A stretch of 64,000 bases of DNA, taken from assembly GCA_964350875.1 (NCBI GenBank), contig CAYGLT010000003.1, forward strand, positions 1-64,000, written 5' to 3'. Below, one piece after another: positions 46,019 to 54,822 of this stretch. Made by a program: the position numbers and the translations under genes. Under the pieces are notes generated by a model. It saw only the letters and a list, made by a program, of their open reading frames with translations. It was not told the origin of the DNA and did no database searches. The first letter of the stretch is position 1, and each line of letters starts with the position of its first letter. Origin of the DNA: JAHBXC01 sp964350875 (GTDB lineage: Bacteria; Planctomycetota; Phycisphaerae; Phycisphaerales; UBA1924).

Positions 46019-49000
46019 ATGACAGGTCCCAAAACTCCCACCGCCCCGTGCGCGCGACCGACGATCCTCGCCGGTCTCGCCCTCTCGCTTCTCGCCCCAT
46101 CCACGCTGCTCGCGCAGCCGGCGCCCACCAACGGCCCGGTCGCCTTTGACAACGGCTGGCACGCGCTCACCAACGCCACAGTCGTCATCGAGCCGGGCAA
46201 GACCGTCGAGAACGCGACGGTCGTCATCCGCGATGGCGTGATCCAGTCTGTCCGCACGGAAGGCGTTGTTCCCAACGGCGCACGCGTGTGGGATTGCGAC
46301 GGGCTGATGATCTATCCGGGGCTAATCGACGCGATCGTGCAGGTCGATGCTCCCGAGCCCGACGCCAAGGCCGTCGGCGCGCACTGGAACAGCAAGGTCA
46401 CGCCCCATCGCTCCGCGCTCGACGGCGGCGGGATCTCGTCGAAAGACCGCGAATCCCTGCGCAAACTCGGCTTCACGGTCGTCGCGCTCGCGCCCAAGGG
46501 CGGCGTGTTCCGAGGGACCGGCGCGGTGGTCTCGCTCGCCGACGACCCCGAGAAGGGTCAGTCCTCGCGTCAGCCGCTGATGGACCCGGCGTTCGACACC
46601 GTCGCGTTCGAGTCCAGCGGGTGGGGCGCACGCTCCTACCCCGGATCGCAGATGGGCGCGATCGCGCTCGTGCGTCAGACGCTTCTCGACGCGCAGTGGC
46701 GCACCGAAGACATCGCCGACTACAAGAAGCGCGGCGACCGTCGCTCACGACCCGCGCCCGCCGTCGCGCTGGACGCGCTCGCCGCGAGCCAGGATCGTCC
46801 CATGCTCTTCATGGTGCGCGATGAGCAGGAAGCGCTGCGCGCCGCGAAGGTCGCCGCCGAGTTCGATCGCACCGCGATCATCGCCGGCGCAGGCAACGAA
46901 TTCCGCCGCCTCGACGCGATCGCCGACACGGGCGCCGCGTTCATCGTCCCGCTGAACTTCCCCGACACGCCGAAGATCGCCTCTCGATCCGACGCCGAAG
47001 CAACCGATCTCGGAACGCTGCTCTACTGGGATCAGGCGCCGACCAATGCGCGGCGACTGCTCGACGCGGGCGTGACCGTCGCGCTCACGACGGACCACCT
47101 CAAGAACCGCAACGACTTCCGAAAGAACCTCAAGACCGCGATCGAGCGCGGCCTCGACGAGGACGCCGCGCTCGCGGCGCTCACGATCACCCCGGCCGAG
47201 ATCCTCGGCGTTTCGGGCAAGGTCGGCCGCGTGATGCCCGGCTACGCCGCGAACATCATCGTGGTGGACGGCGAACTGTTCGACCCGAAGTCCACGATCC
47301 GCGATGTGTGGGTGGACGGCGCTCGCTACGAGATCAACGAGAAGAAAGCCGAAGGCATCGACGGCGAATGGGCAGTGGTCGAAGGCGACGCCAAGCCGTT
47401 CGCCTTCACCGTCAACGGGAAGAGCGGCAAGTTCGTCGCGACCTCTCCGACCACAGGCGAGCCGTTGGAGAGCGCGGTGCGCAACATCACCCGTCGCGAG
47501 AACCGCGTGAGTTTCCTCGTCGATCTCGACATCAGCGACGAGAAACTCAGCGAGGACGCGCCCGATGTTCACACGATGGTCTACGACGGCGTGATCGAGG
47601 GCGACTCGATGCACCTCACCATCGAACTGATGGGACGCGAGATGCCCGTCACGCTGACCCGGCAGACCGACGATTCCAAGGACGAGAAGAAAGACGACAA
47701 GAAGAGCGACCCTGACATGGGCGTGGCCGACAACACGGACTCGTTCGGCTATCCCTTCGGCGCGTACGCGATGACCGAGGCGCCCGAACAGCGCGAGGTG
47801 CTCATCACCAACGCGACGATCTGGACCAGCGCCGACGCGGGCGTCATCGAGAACGGGCAGATCCACATCCGGGACGGGAAGATCGTCGCCGTGGGGCGCG
47901 TGGGCGACCGCGCGTTCAGCGGGCTCGCGTCGCGCATCGAGCGCATCGACGCGCGAGGCAAGCACATCACGCCCGGCCTCATCGACGCGCACAGCCACAC
48001 GGGAATCGCGGGCGGCGTGAACGAGGGGACCCACGCGATCACCGCCGAGGTGCGCATCGAGGATGTGATCGACGCCGACGACATCAACTTCTACCGCCAG
48101 ATGGCCGGCGGCCTGACCGCGGCCAACCAGTTGCACGGCTCCGCGAACCCCATCGGCGGTCAGAACTCCGTCGTGAAACTCCGCTGGGGCGCCGCGCATC
48201 CCGACGACTTGAAGATCGACGGCGCGATGCCCGGCATCAAGTTCGCGCTGGGCGAGAATGTGAAGCAGAGCAACTGGGAGTCAGACCGCTCGCGCTACCC
48301 CCAATCGCGCATGGGCGTCGAGACCTTCATCCGCGACATGTTCCACCGCGCGAACGACTACGCCGCCGCGAAAGAGCGCGGCGAGGTCGTACGCACCGAC
48401 CTGCAACTCGAAGCGCTCGCGGAGATCCTCGCCGGTGAGCGGCTCGTGCATTGCCACTCGTACCGCCAGGACGAGATCTTCATGCTGTGCCAGGTCGCCG
48501 ACGACTTTGACTTCACGATCGGCACCTTCCAGCATGTGCTCGAGGGGTACAAGGTCGCCGAGGCGATCAAGGCCAACGCGATCGGCGCCTCGTCGTTCAG
48601 CGACTGGTGGGCGTACAAGATGGAGGTCGTCGACGCGATCCCCGAGAACGGCGCGATCATGCACGAGGCGGGCGTCAATGTCTCGTTCAACTCGGACAAC
48701 GACGAACTCGCGCGGCGGATGAACATCGAGGCGGCGAAGGCCGTGAAGTACGGCGGCGTCGAGCCGTCCGAAGCGCTCAAGTTCGTCACGATCAATCCAG
48801 CGATCCAACTCGGGATCGGCGAGATCACCGGCTCGCTCGAAGCGGGCAAGGACGCCGACCTCGTGATCTGGTCGGGCGATCCGCTCTCGACCTTCAGCAA
48901 GTGCGAGTCGACCTGGATCGACGGCCGCGAGTACTTCTCGCTCGAGCGCGACATGGAGATGCGGCGCCGCGACGCGCAACTCCGCGACAGGATCTTGCAG

Positions 49001-49231
49001 CGCATCCTCACCGAGAACGCGAAGAAGCCCAAGAAGGATGGCGGCGAGAAGGACGACGCGTCGGCCAAGGACGACGACAAGCCGGCGCTCGCCGATTCGC
49101 GCTACGACGACCACACGCTCGACGCGCTGCGCGAAACCTACCTCGACATCATCCGCGCGGGCGGCGACCCGACCGCCCACCGTTGCGGCGAGTGCGGCAT
49201 GCTCGACCTCAGCACCCTCCACGCTCACTGA
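46019..49231 (+). CDS. secreted tandem amidohydrolase-family protein (inactive plus active domain)
   Basis: 1070 aa from the ATG at 46019; the open frame extends upstream through a terminator and is not coding there. A signal peptide ends near residue 33. The N-terminal amidohydrolase fold (about 40-440) has PGLIDAIVQVD (about 100) in place of PGLIDxHxH, so it lacks the metal-binding His pair. A linker domain (440-580) follows. The C-terminal domain (about 590-1010) keeps PGLIDAHSHTG (about 652), HCHSYR (about 811), FQHVLEG (about 838) and NSDND (about 890), so it is probably active. A charged C-terminal tail follows. Substrate unknown; imidazolonepropionase- or dipeptidase-like in pattern. 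Confidence 0.85.
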   Translation: MTGPKTPTAPCARPTILAGLALSLLAPSTLLAQPAPTNGPVAFDNGWHALTNATVVIEPGKTVENATVVIRDGVIQSVRTEGVVPNGARVWDCDGLMIYPGLIDAIVQVDAPEPDAKAVGAHWNSKVTPHRSALDGGGISSKDRESLRKLGFTVVALAPKGGVFRGTGAVVSLADDPEKGQSSRQPLMDPAFDTVAFESSGWGARSYPGSQMGAIALVRQTLLDAQWRTEDIADYKKRGDRRSRPAPAVALDALAASQDRPMLFMVRDEQEALRAAKVAAEFDRTAIIAGAGNEFRRLDAIADTGAAFIVPLNFPDTPKIASRSDAEATDLGTLLYWDQAPTNARRLLDAGVTVALTTDHLKNRNDFRKNLKTAIERGLDEDAALAALTITPAEILGVSGKVGRVMPGYAANIIVVDGELFDPKSTIRDVWVDGARYEINEKKAEGIDGEWAVVEGDAKPFAFTVNGKSGKFVATSPTTGEPLESAVRNITRRENRVSFLVDLDISDEKLSEDAPDVHTMVYDGVIEGDSMHLTIELMGREMPVTLTRQTDDSKDEKKDDKKSDPDMGVADNTDSFGYPFGAYAMTEAPEQREVLITNATIWTSADAGVIENGQIHIRDGKIVAVGRVGDRAFSGLASRIERIDARGKHITPGLIDAHSHTGIAGGVNEGTHAITAEVRIEDVIDADDINFYRQMAGGLTAANQLHGSANPIGGQNSVVKLRWGAAHPDDLKIDGAMPGIKFALGENVKQSNWESDRSRYPQSRMGVETFIRDMFHRANDYAAAKERGEVVRTDLQLEALAEILAGERLVHCHSYRQDEIFMLCQVADDFDFTIGTFQHVLEGYKVAEAIKANAIGASSFSDWWAYKMEVVDAIPENGAIMHEAGVNVSFNSDNDELARRMNIEAAKAVKYGGVEPSEALKFVTINPAIQLGIGEITGSLEAGKDADLVIWSGDPLSTFSKCESTWIDGREYFSLERDMEMRRRDAQLRDRILQRILTENAKKPKKDGGEKDDASAKDDDKPALADSRYDDHTLDALRETYLDIIRAGGDPTAHRCGECGMLDLSTLHAH

Positions 49232-49257
49232 ACCGCCAACAGCAGAAAGAGACACAC

Positions 49258-50607
49258 ATGATTTCCATGAATGCATTCGGTTCAGCGGCGGTGGCGGGAG
49301 TGCTCCTGCTCGGGAGCGCCGCGATCGCGCAGGACTTGACCCACAAGGCCCCGCCGCAAGCGACCACGATCGTGCTCACCAACGCGACGATCCACACGAT
49401 CGCCGACCGCGAGTTCAGCGACGGTTTCGTCGTGATCAAGGACGGCAAGATCGACGAGATCGGCACGATGCAGCAGTTCGAATCCCGTCCGAGCACACGC
49501 GAGGCGCTGGACATCGTCGATTGCGCCGGCCTGCACATCTACCCGGGCCTCGTGAGCGCGAGCAGCGACATCGGTCTCAACGAGGTCGGCTCGGTCCGCG
49601 CGACGATCGACCGCAGCGAGACGGGAAGCGTCACCCCCGAGGTTCGCGCCGCCGTCGCGGTCAACCCGGACTCGTGGCACTTCCCCGTCGCGCGCTCGAA
49701 CGGCGTGCTGACTTTCGGCGTGCGGCCTTCGGGCGGGAGCATCCCCGGACGCATGAGCGTCGTCAGCGCCGACGGGTGGACCTGGGAGGACATGACCGTT
49801 GTCGGCGACGCAGGCCTGCTCATCAACTGGCCCAATGTGCGCCCGTCCAACGCGTGGTGGATGAACCAGAGCGAGGAAGAGCAACTCAGACGATCGCGCG
49901 AGGCCGTGCAGTCGATCGACGACGCATTCAGCGGCGCCGAGGCGTATTTCGCGACGCGCGAAGCCGACGACACCGCCGCGTACTCGCTCCGCTTCGAGGC
50001 GATGGGCCCCACGCTTCGCGGCGAATCGCCGGTCTACATCAGCGCGCAGGAACTCGATCAGATCCGCTCGGCGGTCACCTGGGCGACCGATCGCGGCTTC
50101 AGACCCATCATCGTTGGCGGCCGCGACGCGCACCTGTGCACGGACTTCCTGAAGCGCCACGATGTGGGCGTGATTCTCACCGGGACCCTGCGCATGCCGC
50201 GCCGCTCCGACGCCGCGTACGACGAGTCGTTCACGCTTCCTGCCGCGCTCGAGGACGCGGGCGTGACCTGGTGCCTCGCGGGAACGGGCGGCTCGAGCAA
50301 CGAGCGGAACCTCCCCTACCACGCGGCGATGGCGGTGGCGTACGGGCTCGATCCCGATGTCGCGCTGCGCTCGATCACGCTGTCCGCGGCGGAACTGCTG
50401 GGCGTGGGTGATCGACTCGGCTCGCTCGAGCCGGGCAAGGACGCGACGATCATCGTGACCACCGGCGACCCGCTCGAGATGGCGACTCGCGTCGAGCGTG
50501 CGTACATCGATGGCCGCGCGATCGACCTTTCGAACAAGCAGACGGACCTCGCCGAGAAGTACCGCGAGAAATACCGCCAACTCGGCATCACGCCGCGCGA
50601 CAACTGA
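49258..50607 (+). CDS. secreted amidohydrolase-family protein lacking the metal site
   Basis: 449 aa from the ATG at 49258, 26 bp after the tandem amidohydrolase and surely co-transcribed. Signal peptide cleaved after AAIAQ (about 25). It has the family frame: TNATIHTIADREFSDGFVVI at the start, and a metal-site segment reading PGLVSASSDIG instead of PGLIDxHxH. It ends with the LGSLEPGKDATIIVTTGDPL signature. The late catalytic Asp is also not evident. It resembles the inactive N-terminal domain of its neighbour and may form a complex with it. Confidence 0.82.
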   Translation: MISMNAFGSAAVAGVLLLGSAAIAQDLTHKAPPQATTIVLTNATIHTIADREFSDGFVVIKDGKIDEIGTMQQFESRPSTREALDIVDCAGLHIYPGLVSASSDIGLNEVGSVRATIDRSETGSVTPEVRAAVAVNPDSWHFPVARSNGVLTFGVRPSGGSIPGRMSVVSADGWTWEDMTVVGDAGLLINWPNVRPSNAWWMNQSEEEQLRRSREAVQSIDDAFSGAEAYFATREADDTAAYSLRFEAMGPTLRGESPVYISAQELDQIRSAVTWATDRGFRPIIVGGRDAHLCTDFLKRHDVGVILTGTLRMPRRSDAAYDESFTLPAALEDAGVTWCLAGTGGSSNERNLPYHAAMAVAYGLDPDVALRSITLSAAELLGVGDRLGSLEPGKDATIIVTTGDPLEMATRVERAYIDGRAIDLSNKQTDLAEKYREKYRQLGITPRDN

Positions 50608-50631
50608 GCGCTTCCGCTGGAAGTCGATGTC

Positions 50632-50675
50632 GGGCCCGTGCGCGGTGATTCGTGCACGGGCCCATTCTTATTTTT
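50632..50675 (+). terminator. intrinsic terminator, probably bidirectional
   Basis: A 10-bp stem GGGCCCGTGC/GCACGGGCCC with a 12-nt loop, then ATTCTTATTTTT, 24 bp after the second amidohydrolase stop. Its 3' flank overlaps the stop codon of the convergent membrane-protein gene. Confidence 0.85.
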
Positions 50676-51924
50676 CCGCGATCATGTGGTCGAGCCACGC
50701 GCCGCCCCAGCGGTACACACCAGCGCAGGATTCGAGGAGCAGCGCGCCGAGCAGGCCCGCGGCGAGGAGCGCCTCGTCGATGGGTCCGCCCGCGGCGAGC
50801 ACGGCGAGCAACGCGACCTGCGCGAGGCCGGCGCCCGTGTTCGCGTGCGCCGTGGCGATCTCCACACTCTGCCGCGTCAGCGCCCCCTTGGCGTGTTCGA
50901 GCGCGCGGGCTCCGAGGAGTGCGCCGAACCACTTCGCGTCGGTGCTCGCGATGATGGCGAACAGCAGGAGTCCCCAGAAGATCGGCGCACGCACGAGCGG
51001 CATGAGGTCGATCCGCGACGCCGCCAGCGCAGCGACCGTCGGCGCGATCACGCCCAGCACAACCGCGTGCGATGCGACGCGCGCCCGATGATTGCGCATC
51101 GCGGCCTTCGAGATCACCCAGAGCGCGAGCGCGCCGATGAACGCCCACCCGATGAACCAGCCGCGCTGGTCGGGAAGGAACCACAGGCTGACTGCCGCGG
51201 CGACAGTCAGCGCGAAGAGCCCGCTCACGAACGACTCGTGGATCGCGCGGGATCGTTCGTGGGCCGCGCGATCGAACGGCGGCACGAACCACCCTACGGC
51301 GCAGGCCGCGGCGAAGAGCAGCGCGGCGTGCGTCACGCCCGATTTGGTTAGCAGCAGCACGCCGAGGAGCGCGATGCCTCCCGACACGACGACCGAACCC
51401 AATCCGGCGAGCATCGCCGCGCGGCGACGCGAGAACGGGATCTCGCCCGAATCGCTGCGCACACCCGCGAGCGGGAGCAGCGCGAGCAATCCGGCGCCGA
51501 GGGCGGCCAGCGTGACATTCCACGCGCCGCGGCGGCGGATCATCGCCTCGTCCACCGCGGCGCCGAGCGGCTCGATCTCGGCGATCGCTGAGCGTTCGTA
51601 TTCCTCGATCGCGACTCCCGTCACGCCCGACGCTTCCAGAGCCGCGATCGCGCCGCGCGCTTCCGTGACCCGGTCGTCGAACGCCTGTTGCTCAACCGTC
51701 GCTCCGACGATCACCGCGCGATGGGTCTCCGGCGCGATCCGCCCGAAGACGCCCGGGCCAAGGAGCACGCCGACGAACACGCCGGCGAGGATGGCGGCCG
51801 ACGCCCATCCGCCCGGGAAGTGCGCGCCGCGCAGGAGCCACGCCGTGAGCGACGCGAGGGCGGATGCGACGATCGTGAATGCGGCGATGGAGAAAATCGC
51901 GGAGTTCGAGAGCGTGTCGAGCAT
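50668..51924 (-). CDS. polytopic inner-membrane protein of unknown function
   Basis: 418 aa from the ATG at 51924; an earlier in-frame start at 51966 would overlap the divergent lgt leader. About ten hydrophobic helices, with a soluble helical insert near residues 80-140. The pairs of small-residue-rich helices and the total layout recall cation/proton antiporters, but no charged ion-binding motif typical of that family is visible. It is not assignable from sequence alone. It lies head-to-head with lgt with a 44-bp gap. Confidence 0.65.
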   Translation of the reverse strand: MLDTLSNSAIFSIAAFTIVASALASLTAWLLRGAHFPGGWASAAILAGVFVGVLLGPGVFGRIAPETHRAVIVGATVEQQAFDDRVTEARGAIAALEASGVTGVAIEEYERSAIAEIEPLGAAVDEAMIRRRGAWNVTLAALGAGLLALLPLAGVRSDSGEIPFSRRRAAMLAGLGSVVVSGGIALLGVLLLTKSGVTHAALLFAAACAVGWFVPPFDRAAHERSRAIHESFVSGLFALTVAAAVSLWFLPDQRGWFIGWAFIGALALWVISKAAMRNHRARVASHAVVLGVIAPTVAALAASRIDLMPLVRAPIFWGLLLFAIIASTDAKWFGALLGARALEHAKGALTRQSVEIATAHANTGAGLAQVALLAVLAAGGPIDEALLAAGLLGALLLESCAGVYRWGGAWLDHMIAEK

Positions 51925-51968
51925 CGCGCCCAGTCTACCGGGCCTTGAGACGGTATCCTGCCGCACGC

Positions 51969-53033
51969 ATGTTCACGCTCGCCGACGCCTGGGTGCATTC
52001 GCTCGACCCGATCGTGATCCCGATCTCGGGGAGTTTCGCGGTGCGCTGGTACGGACTGGCGTACCTCGCGGGATTCGTCGGCGCGTGGCTGATGCTCCGC
52101 TGGATGTCCGGTCGCGGCCTGCTCGCGCTCACGAAGACGCAGGTCACCGATTTCCTGCTCGCGATGATCCTCGGCGTGCTTGTCGGCGGGCGGCTGGGGT
52201 ATGTGCTGGTCTACGAGCCGAGTCTGCTGGTCGAGTTCTCGTCGTCGCCCCCCTGGTGGGGGCTGCTCGCGATCAACAAGGGCGGCATGGCGAGCCACGG
52301 CGGGATCGCGGGCGTGATCGTTGCGACCTTCATCTTCGCGCGGCGCGCCGGGGCGCCTTGGCTTCATGTGCTGGATTCCACCGCGCTCACTGCGCCGATC
52401 GGGCTGTGCTTCGGGCGCCTCGCGAACTTCGTGAACGGCGAACTGCTCGGGAAGATCGTCGCGGCGCCCGGCGAGCCGGGACCGTGGTGGAGTGTGCGCT
52501 ACCCCCAGGAATTGCTCACGAAGCACGCGCCGGAGTTGACGCCCGCGCAGGAGTCGCGGCTCGTCGACCTGCTCATGCCCTTCCAGATGCCGGGCGAGAA
52601 CACGCTCGGCCCGGCGGTCGAACGCATGATCCAGGCGGTGGGGCGCGGCGGCACGACCGCGAAGGAACTCGTGCGCGAACTGCCCGCGGTGCTGTCGGCG
52701 CGGCATCCGTCCCAGTTGTATCAGGCGCTGGGCGAGGGCGTGATCCTGTTCGTCGCGCTGTGGATCGTGTGGGCGCGCCCCCGCAAGCCGGGCGTGATCG
52801 GGTGTTGGTTCCTGATCGTGTACGGCGTGGGTCGGATCATCACGGAGTTCTGGCGCCTGCCTGATGACCAGTTCGCGACGCCGCGGATCGCAGGGCTCTC
52901 GCGCGGGCAGTGGCTGAGCGTGGCGATGGTGATCGCGGGCGTGGCCGTGCTGCCGATCGTGTCGCGCCGGAATGTCGAGAAACTCGGCGGGTGGCTGGGA
53001 TCGAAGAAGGCAATGAAAAACGCGACGGCGTGA
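51969..53033 (+). CDS. lgt: prolipoprotein diacylglyceryl transferase
   Basis: 354 aa from the ATG at 51969. Conserved Lgt features: FAVRWYGLAYLAGF near the N-terminus, GGRLGYVLVYEP, the catalytic-His region KGGMASHGG (about 106-114), and GRLANFVNGELLGK (about 140), the Lgt signature. C-terminal HPSQLYQALGEG is also typical. It transfers diacylglycerol from phosphatidylglycerol to the lipobox Cys of prolipoproteins, such as the TPR lipoprotein at 14.3 kb. About 60 aa longer than E. coli Lgt, due to an insertion around 185-240. Confidence 0.93.
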   Translation: MFTLADAWVHSLDPIVIPISGSFAVRWYGLAYLAGFVGAWLMLRWMSGRGLLALTKTQVTDFLLAMILGVLVGGRLGYVLVYEPSLLVEFSSSPPWWGLLAINKGGMASHGGIAGVIVATFIFARRAGAPWLHVLDSTALTAPIGLCFGRLANFVNGELLGKIVAAPGEPGPWWSVRYPQELLTKHAPELTPAQESRLVDLLMPFQMPGENTLGPAVERMIQAVGRGGTTAKELVRELPAVLSARHPSQLYQALGEGVILFVALWIVWARPRKPGVIGCWFLIVYGVGRIITEFWRLPDDQFATPRIAGLSRGQWLSVAMVIAGVAVLPIVSRRNVEKLGGWLGSKKAMKNATA

Positions 53034-53044
53034 GCCATCGCGTT
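53015..53044 (-). terminator. intrinsic terminator of trxA, within the lgt 3' end
   Basis: Read on the minus strand: stem AACGCGATGGC/GCCGTCGCGTT (10 of 11 pairs), loop TCAC, then TTTTTC. It lies 29 bp after the trxA stop and overlaps the last lgt codons. Confidence 0.75.
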
Positions 53045-53072
53045 CTGGGTGGTGTTCGATGTCGGGAAGCGA

Positions 53073-53405
53073 TCAGGCGCTGGCGCTGTCGAGCGCGGCC
53101 TTGAAGTCTTCCTTGCGGGTCAGGCCCACGAACTTCTTGTGAACCTCGCCATCCTTGAACAGGATGATGGTGGGGATCGCGCTGATCCCGAACTTGACGC
53201 TCACATCGCGGTTCGAGTCGGTGTCGACCTTGCCGACCTTGACCTTCCCGTTGTACTCGCTCGCGAGTTCGTCGATCGTGGGGGCGAGCATACGGCACGG
53301 CATGCACCACTCGGCCCAGAAGTCCACGAGGACGGGCGTATCCGACTGAAGGACTTCGGCGTCGAAGTTGGAGTCGGTGAATTCTTTGACATTCTCGCTG
53401 GCCAT
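53073..53405 (-). CDS. trxA: thioredoxin
   Basis: 110 aa, the standard thioredoxin size. Visible features are VLVDFWAEWCMPCRMLAPTI (active site CMPC instead of the usual CGPC), the conserved Asp 26 equivalent in LVDFWA, and the cis-Pro in SAIPTIILFKDG. Cytoplasmic disulfide reductase. The Met in the active site is a natural variant expected to shift redox potential only modestly. It has its own terminator. Confidence 0.92.
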   Translation of the reverse strand: MASENVKEFTDSNFDAEVLQSDTPVLVDFWAEWCMPCRMLAPTIDELASEYNGKVKVGKVDTDSNRDVSVKFGISAIPTIILFKDGEVHKKFVGLTRKEDFKAALDSASA

Positions 53406-53515
53406 GACGGCGGTCTCCTGATTCGTTCGCCCGGGGATCGGACCCCACGGGGCCCAGCCCTTGCGTGGCGGGGAACGAAGTCTATGTTCGGCGGCCAGTC
53501 CCGACTACCGGACCG

Positions 53516-54421
53516 TCACGGGTCCGGAGGGCCTTCTCGGGCCGCCCTGAGTGCTTTCACCATATCCAACGCGCGGCGGTGGGCCTTTATGTCATGCACA
53601 CGAAACAGGGCCGCGCCCGATTCACGCATCGTGAGAGCCACAGCGATCGAACCCTCGACCCTCTCAGAGGGGGTCTCGACGCCCGTCACCGCTCCGATGA
53701 AACTCTTGCGGCTCGCGGCGCACAGAACGGGGAAGCCCGTTGCGACGAGCCTGGGCGTTGCGGTGATCAGCGCCAGGTTCTGCTCGACGGTCTTCCCGAA
53801 CCCGAGCCCGGGATCGATGATGAGCGACCTTTCATCTACGCCAGCGTCGCGTGCGGCCTGCGCACGCGCGGTCAGGAACGCGAGGATCTCGGCCACGACC
53901 CCCCCACCGTCGGTGTAGTCGGGCGCCGCGCTGCCGTAGCGGTCCGAGTACGCGTCGGCGTCGGATCGGCGCAGCCGGTGCATAAGCACGAACCCTGCGG
54001 AACGCTCAGCGACGAGCGCGAGCATTGCGGTGTCGTCGTTGCCCGCCGACTGGTCGTTCACCGCGTCGGCGCCGGCGTCGAGCGCTGCGCGGGCGACGGC
54101 GGCACGTGTCGTGTCGACGCTGATCGGCGCGGCGCATCCTGCGGCGCGGAGTGCTTCGATGACCGGAACCACCCGACGGATCTGCTCGTCGTCGGGGACG
54201 GATGATGCGCCGGGGCGGGTGGATTCGCCCCCGATGTCGAGCATGTCGGCGCCATCGTCGAGCATGCGCAGGGCTTCGTCGGCCGCGTGGTGCGCGTCGC
54301 GGTAGCGGCCGCCGTCGGAGAACGAGTCGGGCGTGGCGTTGACGATCGCGAGGATGCGCGCGCGGTCGAGGGTGAGGGACCGCCCGTTGGCGAGTCGCCA
54401 TTCGCGTGGCGCGTCAGGCAT
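53516..54421 (-). CDS. folP: dihydropteroate synthase
   Basis: 301 aa from the ATG at 54421. Family motifs: ILAIVNATPDSFSDGG (about 23-38), DIGGESTRPGA (about 62), NDQSAGN, DPGLGFGKT (about 215) and ASRKSFIG (about 248). It condenses 4-aminobenzoate with the pterin pyrophosphate in folate synthesis, in the cytoplasm. It overlaps the AhpD-like gene upstream by 8 bp, so the two are probably co-transcribed. Confidence 0.93.
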   Translation of the reverse strand: MPDAPREWRLANGRSLTLDRARILAIVNATPDSFSDGGRYRDAHHAADEALRMLDDGADMLDIGGESTRPGASSVPDDEQIRRVVPVIEALRAAGCAAPISVDTTRAAVARAALDAGADAVNDQSAGNDDTAMLALVAERSAGFVLMHRLRRSDADAYSDRYGSAAPDYTDGGGVVAEILAFLTARAQAARDAGVDERSLIIDPGLGFGKTVEQNLALITATPRLVATGFPVLCAASRKSFIGAVTGVETPSERVEGSIAVALTMRESGAALFRVHDIKAHRRALDMVKALRAAREGPPDP

Positions 54422-54791
54422 GCGACGGGCCGCGTGCGGCGCGATCGGCGCGGACCTCATCGAGCCGCAGGACCGCGTCGCGGATGTGAGGGATGGTGAT
54501 GGTGCCGCCCACCACGAGCGCGACATTGAGCGCGTCGATGATCTCGTCGTCGGACCACCCCTGCTCGACGGCGGTCTCGATGTGGTAGGTGATGCACGAA
54601 TCGCATCGCAGGACCGCGGAGGCGACGAGCCCGAGGAGTTCCTTCGTCTTGGAGTCGAGGGCGCCGTCGCGGTAAGCGGCGGAATCGAGGGCGATGTACC
54701 GCTTCACGCCGAGGTGATCGACGGAGAGCAGACGCTCCATGCCCTTGGTTCGGTTGGCGCGGAATTCGGCGAGAGGTTCGCGGCTGGCCAT
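54414..54791 (-). CDS. AhpD-like / carboxymuconolactone decarboxylase-family protein
   Basis: 125 aa, the size of small one-domain CMD proteins. The redox motif is LRCDSCITYH (about 62-71), with both Cys and the following His kept. DGALDSKTKELLGLVASA precedes it, as in TM1620-like and AhpD-like members. It is probably a thiol peroxidase or disulfide oxidoreductase. It overlaps folP. It is distinct from the 177-aa relative at 37 kb. Confidence 0.82.
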   Translation of the reverse strand: MASREPLAEFRANRTKGMERLLSVDHLGVKRYIALDSAAYRDGALDSKTKELLGLVASAVLRCDSCITYHIETAVEQGWSDDEIIDALNVALVVGGTITIPHIRDAVLRLDEVRADRAARGPSHA

Positions 54792-54822
54792 GCCTGAGCG
54801 TATGGCGGTCGGAAGCCGGGGG

